NCBI RefSeq assembly: GCF_004153445.1
Contig: NZ_SDQC01000004.1
Span: forward strand, 124,001 to 188,000
From: Allopusillimonas soli
Lineage (GTDB): Bacteria; Pseudomonadota; Gammaproteobacteria; Burkholderiales; Burkholderiaceae_B
DNA: 64,000 bases
Direction: 5' to 3'
A model generated the notes under the pieces. That model made no database searches, was not told the DNA's origin, and saw only the letters and a list, made by a program, of their open reading frames with translations. The position numbers and the translations under genes were made by a program. Shown piece by piece: positions 46,558 to 54,506 of this stretch. Each line of letters starts with the position of its first letter. Within the stretch, counting starts at the first letter, position 1.

Positions 46558-47349
46558 CTAGAACGGGAAAGGGCCCGGAAAATCTCCCACGACACAATGA
46601 TGGGTGACCAGGCCTTGCGGGCCGGCCCAATGCAGCTGGTAGCCGGGCGGCTCGAAATTGAAGGAAAGCGTATGGTCGGGCCGCAGGTCCAGCGCGATCT
46701 GATGCGCCGTCCCCGGACAGGTGGAGGCCACGGTTCCGCCGACGCGGCAGAACATCGTGCGATGCAGATGACCGCAAAGTATCCGTTCGATATTGCGGTA
46801 TTGCGCAACAATTTCCGTGAAGGCTTCGCGTCCTTCGAGCAGGCCCAATTCGTCCATGCGCCGTATGCCGGTGGAGAACGGCGGATGGTGCATCATGATG
46901 AGTGTCGGGCGTTCCGGAGAATGCGCCAGCGTGTCGGCGAGCCAGGCCAGGCGCGCCGCGCACAGGCGGCCTTCGCCGCGCCCACGTATTGTCGTGTCCA
47001 GCGCCACGATGCGCAAAGGCCATTCATCGACCACATATTGAAGAAACGGCATGTCGGATTGCAGGTATGCGTGATCCTGAAAGACCGCGCGCATCGCCGC
47101 GGGGTCGTCATGGTTGCCCGCCAGCAGCAGCACAGGCAGATCGAGCGCCGCCAGCAGGGACCTGAGCCGCACATACTCGTCAGCCTGGCCATGGTCCGTC
47201 AGGTCTCCCGTGACCAGTACCAGATCGGGGCGAGGATCCAACGCGTTCAGGTCCTGTATGCAGCGCGCGAGATGGCTGGCCGCCTGGATCTCTCGGGTGT
47301 GCCGGCCGGTGTCGTGTACATGCAGATCGGTAATCTGGGCGATGAGCAT
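46558..47349 (-). CDS. gpdQ: GpdQ-like glycerophosphodiesterase (calcineurin-type metallophosphoesterase)
   Basis: A 263-residue class III phosphodiesterase. The binuclear metal ligands fall at Asp8 and His10 (TDLHVH), Asp49 (VTGDLTDHG), Asn79-His80 (AGNHD), His154 (IMMHHPP), His194 and His196 (CGHLH). The spacing is almost that of the glycerophosphodiesterase GpdQ. It would cleave glycerophosphodiesters to glycerol-3-phosphate and an alcohol. CpdA-type cAMP phosphodiesterases share these motifs, but the operon context with ugp genes favours GpdQ. It lacks a signal peptide, so it acts after uptake. Confidence 0.85.
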   Translation of the reverse strand: MLIAQITDLHVHDTGRHTREIQAASHLARCIQDLNALDPRPDLVLVTGDLTDHGQADEYVRLRSLLAALDLPVLLLAGNHDDPAAMRAVFQDHAYLQSDMPFLQYVVDEWPLRIVALDTTIRGRGEGRLCAARLAWLADTLAHSPERPTLIMMHHPPFSTGIRRMDELGLLEGREAFTEIVAQYRNIERILCGHLHRTMFCRVGGTVASTCPGTAHQIALDLRPDHTLSFNFEPPGYQLHWAGPQGLVTHHCVVGDFPGPFPF

Positions 47350-47355
47350 GGCGTA

Positions 47356-48393
47356 TCAGCTCCTTTTGGCGGCTGCACTGCCGCCGTCGATCAATCGATA
47401 GGGCACTTGGCCGCTGCGCGACACACCGTTGTCTATTTGTACAAGTAGCAGGGAGCAGGCTGTACGGCCTATTTCGTAGCCTTGCGCCTCGACGCTGGCC
47501 AGGCTAGGCGACATGTACGCGCCGTAGCGTATGCCGTCGAATCCCGCCACCGACATGTCGGCCGGCACGCAAAGGCCTAGCGCCTTGAGCTCGCCGATCA
47601 CTGCCGTGGCCAGCATGTCGTTTGAGCAGAACAGTGCGCTGGGCCGGTTGGATGCGGCCATAAGGCGTCGCAGGGCGGCCCGGTCCGGCTGAGTGTGGCT
47701 GGGGGTGACAAGATGAGAGACCGGCGGCAATCCCAGTGCCCTGCCTTGCTGGCGGGCGCCAGCAAGGCGCGAGCGGGCGCGGTCCGATAATGCCAGGGGA
47801 CCACTGAGAAAGGCTATCTGGCGATGCCCGAGCCGCGCCAGATGCGTCACCATATCGGCGGCGGCACGCCGGTTGTCCACGGCCGCACAGGGGTGGCTGG
47901 AGGATTCGTTGTAGGCCAGCACGTAAGGCATGCCGCGTTTCTTGAGCGTCTTGAGTATGGGACTGTTGTTCGGATTGGCTACCGTGAGAATCAACCCTTC
48001 CAGTCTATGGTCGATGAGCCTGTGAACGGCGGCGGCTTCCAGGCCAGGGTCATAATGGGTGACGGTGGTCATGATGCTGTAGCCGGATTCGGCTGCGCGG
48101 GCCTCCGCGCCTTCAAAGCAATCGGCAAACACGGGGTTAGACAGCGTAGGCAACACCAGGCCCAGCGTGCGTGTATTGCCCGACCGCAGGCTGCTGCCCA
48201 GGCGGTTGGGCCGGAATCCATGTTCCGCGACGATGGCCAGGACACGCTCGCGCGTTTCTTCGCGCACCAGCGCTGGCCGGTTGAACACGCGCGAGACGGT
48301 GGCTGGCGACACGCCGGCGGCCTGGGCAATCTCCAGTATGGATACCTGCGATTTCTGGCTGCGCGCACGGTTCAAATTTGCTCCGTTGGTCAT
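47356..48393 (-). CDS. LacI-family transcriptional regulator
   Basis: A 345-residue repressor-type protein. The helix-turn-helix and hinge are at about 17-75 (VSILEIAQAAGVSPATVSRVFN), followed by a periplasmic-binding-protein-like effector domain (GLVLPTLSNPVFADCFEGAE, FCSNDMLATAVIGELKALG, MSVAGFDG). It is the first gene of the ugp-gpdQ operon, 6 bp before the phosphodiesterase. A LacI-type palindrome overlaps the promoter just upstream, so autoregulation is likely. The start codon has no clear Shine-Dalgarno and the leader would be only about 14 nt. Confidence 0.88.
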   Translation of the reverse strand: MTNGANLNRARSQKSQVSILEIAQAAGVSPATVSRVFNRPALVREETRERVLAIVAEHGFRPNRLGSSLRSGNTRTLGLVLPTLSNPVFADCFEGAEARAAESGYSIMTTVTHYDPGLEAAAVHRLIDHRLEGLILTVANPNNSPILKTLKKRGMPYVLAYNESSSHPCAAVDNRRAAADMVTHLARLGHRQIAFLSGPLALSDRARSRLAGARQQGRALGLPPVSHLVTPSHTQPDRAALRRLMAASNRPSALFCSNDMLATAVIGELKALGLCVPADMSVAGFDGIRYGAYMSPSLASVEAQGYEIGRTACSLLLVQIDNGVSRSGQVPYRLIDGGSAAAKRS

Positions 48394-48399
48394 CGGGTA

Positions 48400-48447
48400 A
48401 TGAAATCGTTTTCATATTAAACAACATCCATGACAGCTTGATGACAG
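48400..48447 (-). promoter_or_regulatory. Pho box, -10 box and LacI operator of the ugp-gpdQ operon
   Basis: Read on the minus strand, two perfect CTGTCAT repeats separated by CAAG (48447-48430) make a textbook PhoB-binding box. Ten bases later comes TAATAT (48419-48414) as -10, and overlapping and following it ATGAAAACGATTTCAT (48415-48400), a LacI-family palindrome with central CG. This is the geometry of a PhoB-activated promoter blocked at -10/+1 by the LacI protein. Confidence 0.8.
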
Positions 48448-48470
48448 TGTTAACCCCAATGCAGGCAGCA

Positions 48471-48496
48471 AAAAGGGGAGCCGCAGCTCCCCTTTT
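48471..48496 (-). terminator. Rho-independent terminator of leuA
   Basis: An 11-bp perfect stem (48471-48481 with 48486-48496, AAAAGGGGAGC and complement) around a 4-base loop. On the minus strand it is followed by a run of T. It lies 34 bp after the leuA stop and just before the ugp promoter, separating the two units. Confidence 0.8.
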
Positions 48497-48529
48497 CCTG
48501 CTGGCGCGAACCCGCAGTTAACGATGCGA

Positions 48530-50221
48530 TCAGGCCGCAAGCGCCTCGGCACCCAGCAGGGCGGCATGGCGGTTGACGGCACTCAGGATTGCCAGGAAAG
48601 ACGCGGTGACGATGTCGCCGTGTACCCCGACGCCATAGCCCGAGGGCGAATCGCCCACGCGCAGTTCCACATAGCTGGCCGCTCGGGTGTCGGCGCCCGT
48701 GCCTATGGCATGCTCGGTGTAGTCCATGATGCGCACATCGGCGTCCAGCGCATTGACGAAGGCTGAAATGGCGCCATCGCCGCGACCCTCGAGATGGCGC
48801 ACCTCGCCATTTTCTTCGAGTTCCACTTCAATGACGAATTGCTGGCCTGCGCCGGCTTTGGGGTCGCCGGTGATGCGATGGCGCACCAGTTTCCAGGGTT
48901 TTTCGATATCCAGGTATTCCTTCGCAAAGATATCGTAGACTTGGGACGAGGTGACTTCGCTGCCTGTTTCGTCGGTGACGCGCTGGATGGCGCGGCTGAA
49001 TTCTATCTGCAGGCGACGCGGCAGAACGAGTCCGTGTTCCTGTTCGAGAAGATAGGATACGCCCCCCTTGCCGGACTGGCTATTGACGCGGATGACCGCA
49101 TCGTAGCTGCGGCCAAGATCGGCCGGATCGATGGGCAGGTAGGGCACTTCCCAGATTGCGTCAGGCTGCTGCTGTGCAAAGCCCTTCTTGATCGCGTCCT
49201 GATGGGAGCCCGAGAATGCGGTGAAGACCAGATCACCCGCATAAGGATGGCGCGGATGCACAGGCAATTGATTGCAGTACTCGACGCAGCGGCGCACTTC
49301 GTCGATATCCGAGAAATCCAGGCCCGGATGTATGCCCTGGGTGTACAGATTGAGCGCCAGCGTCACAATATCCACATTGCCGGTGCGCTCGCCATTGCCG
49401 AACAGGCATCCTTCGATGCGGTCCGCGCCGGCCATGACGCCCAGTTCGGCGGCGGCCACGGCCGTGCCCCGGTCGTTATGGGGGTGAAGACTCAGGACAA
49501 TGCTGTGGCGTTCGTTCAGGTTGCGGTGCATGAACTCGATCTGGTCCGCGTACATATTGGGCGTGGTGGCCTCGATTGTTGCGGGCAGGTTGTAGATGAT
49601 CTTCCTGTCGGGCGTGGGCTTCCAGATTTCGGTGACGGCATTGCATACATCCAGTGCGAACTCGGGCTCGGTGGTGCTGAACACCTCGGGCGAATACTCG
49701 TAACGCCATTCGGTCTCGGGGTGCTTGGCCATCTCGGCCATGACCGTGCGCGTGCCTGACAGGGCGATCTCCTTGATCTCCTCCTTGCTCATGCCAAACA
49801 CGATCTTGCGAAACGCGGGCGCGCAGGCGTTATACAGGTGGATAATGGCCCGCTTTGCGCCGGCTGCCGATTCCACCGTGCGTTGGATAAGATCCTCGCG
49901 CGACTGGGTGAGGGCAATAATGGTGACATCGTCCGGTATGCGTTTCTCGTCCACAAGCTTGCGCACAAAATCGAAGTCTGTTTGGGAGGCGGAGGGAAAC
50001 CCGACCTCGATTTCCTTGAAGCCGATCTTGATCAATTGCTCGAAGAAGCGCAGCTTGCGCTCGACGCTCATCGGTTCGATCAACGATTGATTGCCATCGC
50101 GCAGATCGGTGCTCATCCAGATTGGGGGATGCGTAATGCGCTTGCTGGGCCAGGTACGCTCCGAGAAATCACGATTGAACGGGGCGAACGGAACGTACTT
50201 GTCTGAAGGATTGGAGATCAT
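48530..50221 (-). CDS. leuA: 2-isopropylmalate synthase
   Basis: A 563-residue enzyme condensing acetyl-CoA with 2-oxoisovalerate in the first step of leucine synthesis. It is the longer LeuA type: [16 protein letters not shown] (metal and substrate residues), [34 protein letters not shown] (metal His pair), then the linker and the C-terminal LeuA dimer domain that binds leucine for feedback inhibition ([21 protein letters not shown]). It is preceded by a leucine-rich leader frame and followed by a strong terminator, so it is probably monocistronic. Feedback plus attenuation control would suit it. Confidence 0.95.
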   Translation of the reverse strand: MISNPSDKYVPFAPFNRDFSERTWPSKRITHPPIWMSTDLRDGNQSLIEPMSVERKLRFFEQLIKIGFKEIEVGFPSASQTDFDFVRKLVDEKRIPDDVTIIALTQSREDLIQRTVESAAGAKRAIIHLYNACAPAFRKIVFGMSKEEIKEIALSGTRTVMAEMAKHPETEWRYEYSPEVFSTTEPEFALDVCNAVTEIWKPTPDRKIIYNLPATIEATTPNMYADQIEFMHRNLNERHSIVLSLHPHNDRGTAVAAAELGVMAGADRIEGCLFGNGERTGNVDIVTLALNLYTQGIHPGLDFSDIDEVRRCVEYCNQLPVHPRHPYAGDLVFTAFSGSHQDAIKKGFAQQQPDAIWEVPYLPIDPADLGRSYDAVIRVNSQSGKGGVSYLLEQEHGLVLPRRLQIEFSRAIQRVTDETGSEVTSSQVYDIFAKEYLDIEKPWKLVRHRITGDPKAGAGQQFVIEVELEENGEVRHLEGRGDGAISAFVNALDADVRIMDYTEHAIGTGADTRAASYVELRVGDSPSGYGVGVHGDIVTASFLAILSAVNRHAALLGAEALAA

Positions 50222-50356
50222 GAATACACCTGTGCTGAAAATTCGGGTCGTGCCGCATCGTCAGTGGCGCGGTACATGGCGCATACCAAAAAATGGGTGG
50301 AATATGACGATGAGGAGAAATGTGGCGGGAAACGGCTGCCGAACTGCCACGCGACG

Positions 50357-50494
50357 CTAGGCCCGGCAACCGGTCGGTAGCAGCAGGGATAGTGCGAGGA
50401 GGGAAAGCGAGGAGGAGGACATGACGCGGACACGCACGACCATCGCGGCGAGGCCGCGGGTACAGGTGCTGGAAACGGGGTGTCCGGTGTTCAT
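50357..50494 (-). CDS. Leu/Val-rich leader peptide of leuA (putative attenuator)
   Basis: A 45-residue frame ends 135 bp before leuA. Its second half carries five Val and eight Leu codons in total, including the run SLSLLALSLLLP with CTT, CTC, CTA and CTG codons. GGTGGA lies nine bases before the ATG at 50494; internal ATG codons at 50443 and 50422 would give shorter forms. This is what a leucine-sensing transcription-attenuation leader looks like. I could not draw a convincing terminator: GTGGC/GCCAC (50322-50326 with 50346-50350) and a U6 run (50293-50288) are separate. An aborted lipoprotein signal (LPTGC) is a less likely reading. The rest of the 346-bp gap shows nothing. Confidence 0.6.
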   Translation of the reverse strand: MNTGHPVSSTCTRGLAAMVVRVRVMSSSSLSLLALSLLLPTGCRA

Positions 50495-50567
50495 AGCCGT
50501 TAGTCCACCATATTTTTGGGCTGTTGGCAAGCCCAGCGGCCGGTGGAACGCGGCAGCCGGTACGGAA

Positions 50568-51134
50568 TCAGGGTGCCTGCCGCTGGGCCGGCGGCTCGGG
50601 CTCGGCCGTTTTCAGAAGCGCGGCATGATGGCGGGCCAGCTCGATCTTGCCTGCGCGTCCGCTGCGCATTTCATTGGCGGCGCGTTGCAGATCGCCCACA
50701 GTGACCGGGTCACGGTGGTCGTGCCAGGCCCACCGCAGCACTTCGAGCGCCGGCTCGGACAGGCGGCTGACCAGCATGGCGATGGTCGGCTCGTCCACGA
50801 GCTTGGCCCGTACGCTCTGGCGGGTGCCCTGTACGAAACTATACAGAAAATAGGCAATAATAAGCGTGCACAAGGCGACTATGGCCCACCAGAAAAAGGG
50901 ATTGTATTCCTGGATGAGCGCGACAGCCTGTACGCCCAGGGCGTGCAGTCCGCTGTAATCTATGCCCTGCCCGAACGCTATGACGCGATTGAGCAGGTCG
51001 TACCAGATCAGGGCGACGACCGCGATCACGACCACGCAGACGATTTTCTGGGTGGCGGTCAGCTTCAGGAGCGTGTTTCGCAGCAGGGCGTGATCTTCGC
51101 TGCTGGGCTGTTGTTGCAGTGTGGTTTGTTTCAT
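50568..51134 (-). CDS. Hypothetical membrane protein
   Basis: A 188-residue protein with two predicted helices (about 30-48, and 82-103 with WWAIVALCTLIIAYFLYSFV) flanking a short periplasmic loop, then a soluble charged C-terminal domain (LSEPALEVLRWAWHDHRDP). I do not recognise the family. It is divergent from rpoN with only 16 bp between start codons, and lies upstream of the leuA leader in the same direction. Confidence 0.7.
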   Translation of the reverse strand: MKQTTLQQQPSSEDHALLRNTLLKLTATQKIVCVVVIAVVALIWYDLLNRVIAFGQGIDYSGLHALGVQAVALIQEYNPFFWWAIVALCTLIIAYFLYSFVQGTRQSVRAKLVDEPTIAMLVSRLSEPALEVLRWAWHDHRDPVTVGDLQRAANEMRSGRAGKIELARHHAALLKTAEPEPPAQRQAP

Positions 51135-51150
51135 ACCCGGTATTTTATCT

Positions 51151-52569
51151 ATGCAATCGCGTCAGTCTCTAGAGCTTCGTCAGCATCAGCAACTTGCGCT
51201 GACGCCCCAGCTGCAGCAATCGATAAGATTTCTGCAGCTGCCCATGCATGAGCTCGAACTGGAAGTGGCGCAGGCCTTGCTTGACAATCCGTTGCTCGAA
51301 CGTGAGGAAGAGTATGACACCGTTGCCGCCGAGACGGTAGACGCACAGGGTCCAGGGCCGGAAGACCACTGGACCGTGTTGGGTTTATCCAACCGTGCGA
51401 GCGGCGCCGACGACGAGTCTGTGCGGCCCGAAGCGGCGCTCGCCGAGACGCTGCAGGACCATCTTCGGCGCCAACTGCGTCTGACCCGGGCCGGGCCGCG
51501 CGATAGTGCGCTTGTGTCCGTGCTGATCGACGAACTGGACGGCAACGGCTATCTGCCCACGCCGCTGGAGGAAATCGAGGCCTGCCTGCCGCCCGAGCTG
51601 CAGGTGGACCGCGACGAGCTGCAGGCCGCTTTGCGCCTGTTGCAGTCTTTTGACCCGCCCGGAGTGGGGGCCACTTCGCTGGGCGATTGCCTGGGCTTGC
51701 AACTGGCACAGCGCGCGCAATCGCCGGAGCATGGGCTGGCGCCGCATGTACGGGCCTGTGCCCAGGAAATCATCGCCCATCATCTGGCGCTGCTCGCAAC
51801 CGGCAACCTGACCCGTCTCAGGACCGCCATAGGCTGCGATGCCGACACCCTGCACGCTGCTCATGCCCTGCTGCTCAGCCTGGAGCCCAGGCCCGCCCGC
51901 AATTGGTCCATGGACACCGCCGATTACGTCAATCCCGAAGTAGTGGTGCGCAAGGTCGGGCGACACTGGCGCGCCAGCATCAACCCGCTGGTCCTGCCTC
52001 GGGTGCGCGTCAATCCCGTGTATGAGAATCTGCTGGATAAAGCGCCAGGCTCCGAGGCCATGCAAGCGCAGCTGCAGCAGGCGCATGGCCTGATAAAAAG
52101 CGTGCATCAGCGCTTTGTCACCATCGCACGGGTCGCACAGGCCATTGTGGACAGGCAGGCGGCTTTTTTCGAGCAAGGCGTCGGCGCACTGAAGCCGCTT
52201 GTCCTGCGCGATATAGCCCTGGAGCTGGCGCTGCATGAATCCACGATTTCCCGGGCGACCCGCCAGAAGTATGCCCAGACGCCGTGGGGCGTGTTCGAAC
52301 TCAAGTATTTTTTTGGCAGCGCCGTGGCAACAGAAGATGGGGAAAGCACGTCCGCCGCCGCCGTAAAGGCGCTTATCCTCAAGCTTGTCCAGGATGAGCC
52401 GGCGCGTAAGCCGCTCTCGGATAATCAGATTGCCAAGCACCTTTCCCAACAGGGCGTGGTCATTGCACGCCGCACCGTTGCCAAGTATCGCGAGGCCGCG
52501 GGCATTGAACCCGCCATTCTGCGCAAGGCACGCGCCGCCGTGCAGGGACATGACGTTACAAAAGCCTGA
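51151..52569 (+). CDS. rpoN: RNA polymerase sigma-54 factor
   Basis: A 472-residue alternative sigma factor for enhancer-dependent promoters. Region I starts LRQHQQLALTPQLQQSIRFLQLP, which contacts activator ATPases. The core-binding region follows. The C-terminus has the helix-turn-helix and the RpoN box ARRTVAKYRE that reads the -24 element. The start at 51151 aligns with the family N-terminus; no Shine-Dalgarno is visible. The usual lptB and hpf/ptsN neighbours are absent; instead bfd follows directly. Confidence 0.93.
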   Translation: MQSRQSLELRQHQQLALTPQLQQSIRFLQLPMHELELEVAQALLDNPLLEREEEYDTVAAETVDAQGPGPEDHWTVLGLSNRASGADDESVRPEAALAETLQDHLRRQLRLTRAGPRDSALVSVLIDELDGNGYLPTPLEEIEACLPPELQVDRDELQAALRLLQSFDPPGVGATSLGDCLGLQLAQRAQSPEHGLAPHVRACAQEIIAHHLALLATGNLTRLRTAIGCDADTLHAAHALLLSLEPRPARNWSMDTADYVNPEVVVRKVGRHWRASINPLVLPRVRVNPVYENLLDKAPGSEAMQAQLQQAHGLIKSVHQRFVTIARVAQAIVDRQAAFFEQGVGALKPLVLRDIALELALHESTISRATRQKYAQTPWGVFELKYFFGSAVATEDGESTSAAAVKALILKLVQDEPARKPLSDNQIAKHLSQQGVVIARRTVAKYREAAGIEPAILRKARAAVQGHDVTKA

Positions 52570-52592
52570 TTGCCTTTTTTTGCAATCGGCTT
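52562..52592 (+). terminator. Hairpin across the rpoN stop codon
   Basis: AAGCC + GATTGC (52562-52566, 52568-52573) pair with GCAATC + GGCTT (52582-52592), a one-base bulge apart, enclosing a loop of mostly T. The T-run lies in the loop, not after the stem, so it is an atypical terminator at best. It may instead protect the rpoN 3' end. Confidence 0.4.
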
Positions 52593-52611
52593 GATAATTA
52601 TTCTCATGTTC
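52593..52611 (+). promoter_or_regulatory. Fur-box-like site overlapping the bfd start codon
   Basis: The 19 bases match 14 of 19 positions of the Fur consensus GATAATGATAATCATTATC, beginning with a perfect GATAAT. The bfd ATG at 52606 lies inside it. Fur with iron would block bfd expression, as known for bfd genes elsewhere. Confidence 0.6.
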
Positions 52612-52878
52612 ATTTGTATCTGTAACGCCATTACCGAGCGCCAGGTCCAGGCGGCGGTGGCAGAGGGCGCGTCATCGTTGGCCGATCTTCAGGGGCAACT
52701 CGGGGTTGCTTCTTGCTGCGGCTGTTGTGCAGAAACCGCGTCAGAGTACCTGCCCGGCGGACGCTACGATCCGAATGCGGTCGTGCTGGCTGAGTCCACC
52801 CCCACCCGTGTCGGCGATGCGGCAAACGATCCCCTCCAGGTGGAAGTCATGGTCGAGGTCGCCATTCGGCGCGCCTGA
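52606..52878 (+). CDS. bfd: Bacterioferritin-associated ferredoxin
   Basis: A 90-residue [2Fe-2S] protein. The cluster cysteines are Cys4 and Cys6 (ICICNAITE) and Cys38 and Cys41 in SCCGCCAET, matching the Bfd spacing. It reduces the haem of bacterioferritin to release stored iron during starvation. The start at 52606 is where the family begins. The C-terminal 30 residues extend beyond the canonical 64-residue form. bfr follows after 353 bp. Confidence 0.92.
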   Translation: MFICICNAITERQVQAAVAEGASSLADLQGQLGVASCCGCCAETASEYLPGGRYDPNAVVLAESTPTRVGDAANDPLQVEVMVEVAIRRA

Positions 52879-53065
52879 GCCCACTTCCCGCAGTTCCTGC
52901 CGTGACCGTCATATTTTGTTTCATATGACGGCGGTCGCGCCAGCTTCGATTTCCCGCCACTTTTTTTCCTCGTTTTTCCTTCTTTTTCATCACATGCCGT
53001 GCGCGATTCATCCCGGGAGGCGCATGTTAGCGGGCCTGTGTGTCTCAAAATCATAAAAACCGAGT

Positions 53066-53085
53066 CATTCTCATTCTCATATTAT
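53066..53085 (+). promoter_or_regulatory. Fur-like hexamer array upstream of bfr
   Basis: On the minus strand tandem GAGAAT hexamers and flanking AT-rich bases (region 53066-53085) resemble the repeated hexamers of Fur sites. It lies about 150 bp before bfr. Elsewhere the 353-bp bfd-bfr gap holds only a pyrimidine-rich stretch (52960-52990), with no gene visible. Confidence 0.4.
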
Positions 53086-53231
53086 TCCGCAGTTTTCTTT
53101 CTAAGTGCTTGATTTTAAATAATGATTAAGGATGTAAAAGGCCTTCTTACGTGGTAGTCTTATGGCATGGCGCAGCGCGGCAATCGAGCCGTCTGCCGGA
53201 TACGAAACGAACATGCACAGGAGCCACGGTC

Positions 53232-53702
53232 ATGAAGGGCGATACCAAAGTCATCCAATATCTGAATGCGCAACTCAAGAACGAGTTGACGGCCATCAAT
53301 CAATACTTCCTGCACGCCCGCATGCTCAATCATTGGGGGCTGAATAAGCTGGGCAAGCATGAATACGATGAGTCCATCGGCGAAATGAAACACGCCGACC
53401 GGCTTATCGAACGTATTTTCATGCTGGATGGGCTCCCCAATCTGCAGGACCTGCACAAGCTCATGATAGGCGAGAATGTGCCCGAGATCCTCTCCTGTGA
53501 CCTGAAGCTGGAATCGGGCGCCCAAACCACGGTGAAAGAGGCCATGGCCTACTGTGAATCGGTGCGGGATTTCGTCTCTCGCGATCTGTTCCAAGACATC
53601 CTGAACGACACCGAAGAGCATATCGATTGGCTGGAAACGCAGATCGAGCTGGTCGACAAGGTGGGCTTGCAGAATTATCTGCAATCGCAGATGGACGAAT
53701 AA
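53232..53702 (+). CDS. bfr: Bacterioferritin
   Basis: A 156-residue iron-storage subunit (24-mer shell with haem at dimer interfaces). Haem ligand Met52 is present, and ferroxidase ligands Glu18, Glu51, His54, Glu94 and His130 are present. Position 127, a glutamate ligand in E. coli, is Thr (sequence DTEEHIDW), although Glu128 and Glu129 follow. AGGAG fixes the start at 53232. It is paired with bfd for iron release. Confidence 0.93.
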   Translation: MKGDTKVIQYLNAQLKNELTAINQYFLHARMLNHWGLNKLGKHEYDESIGEMKHADRLIERIFMLDGLPNLQDLHKLMIGENVPEILSCDLKLESGAQTTVKEAMAYCESVRDFVSRDLFQDILNDTEEHIDWLETQIELVDKVGLQNYLQSQMDE

Positions 53703-53707
53703 AATCT

Positions 53708-53790
53708 GCAGCCGTGCGGCTGCATTGACGAGCAGGAGTGCGGGTGCCATCCCGCATTCCTGCGGATACGGGCGCCACATGTTGGCGCCC
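53708..53790. terminator. Two hairpins between convergent bfr and the next gene
   Basis: GCAGCC/GGCTGC (53708-53713 with 53718-53723) follows the bfr stop. An 8-bp perfect stem GGGCGCCA/TGGCGCCC (53770-53777 with 53783-53790) precedes the stop of the convergent gene. Neither has a T-run, so termination strength is doubtful. Confidence 0.35.
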
Positions 53791-53796
53791 GGCATA

Positions 53797-54435
53797 CTAG
53801 AAAGACTTGGCCGGACAGTCGGCCACGCGGCCCCAAGCATTGTTGGGCTCGCAGTACTTCTTGCGCGCGGCCCAGGCGCAACTGGGTCGATCGAAGAACC
53901 CCTTGGCACTGCATGCCTGCAGATCCTGCCGCAGGCTTGCCTGCCAGGCCTGGTTGTTTGTGGCGACGGGAGGCGGCGGTGGGGGCGGCGGTGCCATTTC
54001 GACCGGCTGTAGCGGTGCATTGGGCGGCACGGTCGTGGCCGCGCCCATAAGGCCGCCGGCATCTCCGATGCCGCGAAGGCCCAGTTCGCCTTGCCCCGCC
54101 AGCGCCTCGGCCTCGTCCATACTGATGGTCGTCGTGGCCAAATGAATGGAAGGGTTGGAAATGATTTCGTCTTCAGTCAGGTCGGGAATATGCCAGGCGA
54201 CCTGTGTCGGCTCCGAGGGCACACCAAGCTGGCCGTTAACCAGGGGTTGGGGGGGCCGGGCCGTGTAGGGCAGGCCATTGGCATCCAGCAGCGGGGTTTC
54301 GGCCAGCTCGGGGTGGGATGGCGGTGTGGGCGCCACCGGCCCGTGCGCCACCAGCCACTCGCCAAGCTGCAGGCCACCCCAGGCTGATGCGCCCAGACCA
54401 ATCAGCAAAACCGCGAAAATCAAACGCCAGGACAT
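53797..54435 (-). CDS. Hypothetical membrane-anchored protein with C-terminal cysteine motif
   Basis: A 212-residue protein with an N-terminal hydrophobic segment (MSWRLIFAVLLIGLGASAWGG, signal anchor or signal peptide). A Pro-rich periplasmic region includes a run of eight prolines. The compact C-terminal domain has four cysteines (LQACSAKGFFDRPSCAW, KKYCEPNNAWGRVADCP), likely forming disulfides. The function is unknown; the cysteine domain with PNNAWG looks conserved rather than random. The start at 54435 was chosen by the signal sequence. prfC is 71 bp upstream. Confidence 0.75.
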   Translation of the reverse strand: MSWRLIFAVLLIGLGASAWGGLQLGEWLVAHGPVAPTPPSHPELAETPLLDANGLPYTARPPQPLVNGQLGVPSEPTQVAWHIPDLTEDEIISNPSIHLATTTISMDEAEALAGQGELGLRGIGDAGGLMGAATTVPPNAPLQPVEMAPPPPPPPPVATNNQAWQASLRQDLQACSAKGFFDRPSCAWAARKKYCEPNNAWGRVADCPAKSF

Positions 54436-54506
54436 CGTTATCCTCTTAACCGGGAATATGCAGTGTATACGACCAGGCGCCTTCAGGATGGGCGCCTGGT
54501 GTGCCG

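Noticed and set aside
50288-50350. Attenuator terminator hairpin upstream of leuA
   Set aside because: The possible GTGGC/GCCAC stem is short with a 19-base loop and is not next to the U-run; not called as a feature.
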